Of a stretch of 6,596 bases of DNA, positions 4,787 through 6,596 are shown piece after piece (positions within the stretch are counted from its first letter, which is position 1; every line of letters begins with the position of its first letter). The notes under the pieces were generated by a model. It was not told where the DNA came from. It saw only the letters and a list, made by a program, of their open reading frames with translations, and searched no databases. Both the position numbers and the translations under genes were made by a program. This stretch comes from SZUA-430 sp044375275 (GTDB taxonomy: Bacteria; Pseudomonadota; Alphaproteobacteria; Micropepsales; Micropepsaceae). Location: NCBI GenBank assembly GCA_044375275.1, contig JBILMZ010000194.1, positions 1 through 6,596 of the forward strand. Direction: 5' to 3'.

Positions 4787-6596
4787 ATGCGCGCCGGGAT
4801 CATCCTGCTGGCGTTCCTGGTCATCGGCCTTCTGTTGCCAGCCCGGTCCCAGGTCTATGACGATGAACCGCAGGACCCCATCATTCCGCCGGAAGTCTAT
4901 GTGGAGCGCCTCATCGCTGCCGGCAAATACCCGCGTGCCGAACGCAAGGCTTCAGCCGAACTCGCAGCCGAGATCCGCATCACCGGACCCGCCACACTGC
5001 GCGTCGCCTACTGGTACAACACGCTGGGCATCATCTCCCGCTACCAGGGCAATTACCGCCTCGCCCTGCAGCGCTTCCAGAAGTCACTGTCGATCCGGCG
5101 CACGAAGCTCGGGACGGCTCACAGGGACACAGCACTCACGCTGAGCAACACCGCGCTGATGATGGCTAAACTGGGCTACTATCGCGAAGCCGAACCGCTC
5201 TACCGCCAGGCCCTCGAAACCAACCGCAAGCTCCTGGGACCGCTCCACGCCCACACGGTCTCTACGCTCTCCAACCTCGGCCTGCTGAACATGGATCTCG
5301 GCAACGTCGCGCAGGCGCAATCCATGCTCGAGGATGCGCTTGCCCGCACAAGAAAGACAGACCGGAAGAAGCGCTCCATCAACCTCGCAACCTCCCTCTC
5401 GAACCTCGCCGCCTTTTATGTCACCACATTCGAGTTCTCGAAAGCCGAGCCACTCCTGAACGAAGCCCTTGCCATCGACGAGGTGCTTCACGGCTCGGAG
5501 CACCCCAACATCGCCACGACGCTGAACAATCTTGGAAAGCTGTACCGAGCCACCGGGCGCTACCCGGAAGCAGAAGCGGCCCTGCTGCGGGCGCTGGCGA
5601 TCGACCGGAAGTTTGCAGGGCCAAACCACCCGGAGCATGCGGCGACGCTCGTCAGCATTGCCGAACTCTATGCAGAGACCAGTCGCCTCAACCTCGCTCA
5701 GGAACACGTGGCAACGGCCCTCACCATCGCGCGCGATACCGGAACCGTGATGCTCGAGGAGAACACGCAGACGCTGGCCGGCCTCGCCCGCATTCTCGCC
5801 CGCCAGGGTCGTGACGCCGAAGCCCAGGCGCTCCTTTGGAAAGCCATGTCCATCATCGAGAAGCGCCTGGGCCAGGCCCACCCCTCCGTCGCGCCACTGC
5901 TGGTGCAGCTTGCAAGAACGCGGTTCACGACAGCAAGCAATCCACGCACACTCGCCTTCAAGGCGCACGAGATCGTGCTGCGCACCTACGGGCTCGACAG
6001 CGCGCAGGCCGCCCGCTCATCCCTCCAGGTGGCCGAGATCTTCTTCGACACCGGCAACACGGATGACGCGCTCACATGGGCGCAGCAGGCCCGCACGCAG
6101 ATCTCGGTTCACTTCGGCACCTCGTCATTCGACCATGCCCGCGTGCAGATGCTCATTGCCCGCGCGGCCCTGCGCAAGAAGCACTTCACGGACGCGCAGG
6201 TCGCCATGGCCAGCGCAATTGCCGGCATAGAGCGATTCCATCTACCCTTTACGAGGGAGCGCGCCGACGCCTATCGCCTGATGGCAGACATCCTCGCCGC
6301 ACGGGAGGAGTGGCACGAGGCCTTCCAGTTTGCCCGCAAGGCATCACACATTGTAGCCCAGTCGGCGCGACAGGCTTTCATGCGCGAGCAGCGCGGCCAG
6401 ACACTGAAAGACCACGTGGACCGCAGCATTCATGAGAACACGCTGCGGCTCGCACTCGAGGCGGCCCGGCAGGCACCCGACCACAAGGCCATCATGGCCG
6501 CCGCCTTCGAGGAAGCCGACATCCTGCTGACCGACCGGATGAGCCACGCCCTCGCCCTCGGCGTCCTGAAGACCAACCTGCTCGACGACAAGATGA
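4787..6596 (+). CDS. Exported kinesin-light-chain-type TPR protein, truncated by the right edge (possible TPR-CHAT protein)
   Basis: 603 codons are visible from ATG 4787 with no stop. Residues 1-21 are a signal peptide (MRAGIILLAFLVIGLLLPARS, cleaved before Q22). From about 72 to 450 there are roughly nine tetratricopeptide repeats of 40-45 residues of the kinesin light chain type, with signatures such as TLNNLGKLYRATGRYPEAEA (245-264) and the inter-repeat G-x-x-HP (236-240, 278-282, 362-366). Residues 450-603 are further helical hairpins. The segment AAFEEADILLTDRMSHALAL (572-591) resembles the helix that precedes the CHAT caspase-like domain in many TPR-CHAT proteins, so a CHAT domain may lie beyond the edge; this is inferred. 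The start has no clear Shine-Dalgarno and lies 5 bases after the stop of the pseudoprotease gene, consistent with translational coupling. Likely role: exported protein-binding scaffold. Confidence 0.85.
   Translation, partial: MRAGIILLAFLVIGLLLPARSQVYDDEPQDPIIPPEVYVERLIAAGKYPRAERKASAELAAEIRITGPATLRVAYWYNTLGIISRYQGNYRLALQRFQKSLSIRRTKLGTAHRDTALTLSNTALMMAKLGYYREAEPLYRQALETNRKLLGPLHAHTVSTLSNLGLLNMDLGNVAQAQSMLEDALARTRKTDRKKRSINLATSLSNLAAFYVTTFEFSKAEPLLNEALAIDEVLHGSEHPNIATTLNNLGKLYRATGRYPEAEAALLRALAIDRKFAGPNHPEHAATLVSIAELYAETSRLNLAQEHVATALTIARDTGTVMLEENTQTLAGLARILARQGRDAEAQALLWKAMSIIEKRLGQAHPSVAPLLVQLARTRFTTASNPRTLAFKAHEIVLRTYGLDSAQAARSSLQVAEIFFDTGNTDDALTWAQQARTQISVHFGTSSFDHARVQMLIARAALRKKHFTDAQVAMASAIAGIERFHLPFTRERADAYRLMADILAAREEWHEAFQFARKASHIVAQSARQAFMREQRGQTLKDHVDRSIHENTLRLALEAARQAPDHKAIMAAAFEEADILLTDRMSHALALGVLKTNLLDDKM

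Noticed and set aside
5084..5968. 294-codon open frame on the minus strand
   Set aside because: It is fully antisense to the TPR gene, whose repeats and signal peptide are unmistakable. The translated product is Gly/Arg/Cys-rich with no domain, a usual shadow in GC-rich DNA.
1..6596. CRISPR arrays, tRNA or rRNA genes, insertion sequences
   Set aside because: No regularly spaced repeats, no tRNA-like cloverleaf segments, and no transposase-like frames or terminal inverted repeats were seen.

Overview
The window is GC-rich, densely coding bacterial DNA. Codon use, long antisense open frames, a perfect CtrA-type box (TTAA-N7-TTAAC) and clustered GANTC (CcrM methylation) sites point to an alphaproteobacterium with the CtrA/CcrM cell-cycle circuit. 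A stalked or dimorphic lineage such as Hyphomonadaceae or Caulobacterales would fit. The family-level placement is an inference.

Layout. Positions 1-385 hold no securely supported gene. They carry a hairpin-like inverted repeat, short direct repeats, a possible gene start running off the left edge on the minus strand, and the CtrA box. A 553-residue protein follows (386-2047, +). It joins a zinc-dependent phospholipase C / P1-nuclease-fold domain to a DUF4332 helix-hairpin-helix domain through a disordered Lys/Pro/Ala linker. Two minus-strand genes face it: a membrane-anchored, cysteine-rich protein with a C2-like look (start 2547), and upstream of it a glutathione S-transferase family protein (2669-3358). 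The open frame of the membrane-anchored protein runs 388 bases past the likely ancestral stop, antisense into the phospholipase-like gene.

A divergent intergenic region (3359-3563) carries three GANTC sites within 27 bp. It leads into a two-gene plus-strand unit. The first gene (3564-4781) encodes an exported trypsin/HtrA-like protein in which both the catalytic Asp (now Asn) and the catalytic Ser (now Ala) are lost. It is followed by tandem 13-residue Asp-rich, probably calcium-binding repeats. The second gene starts 5 bases later (4787 to beyond the right edge). It encodes an exported kinesin-light-chain-type TPR protein whose last visible segment resembles the region that precedes a CHAT protease domain in TPR-CHAT proteins. 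The CHAT domain itself is not in the window.

Most notable are the exported pseudoprotease with calcium repeats paired with a TPR (possibly CHAT) protein, the phospholipase/nuclease-fold plus HhH fusion under a CtrA box, and the apparent stop-codon loss that would have affected two convergent genes at once.
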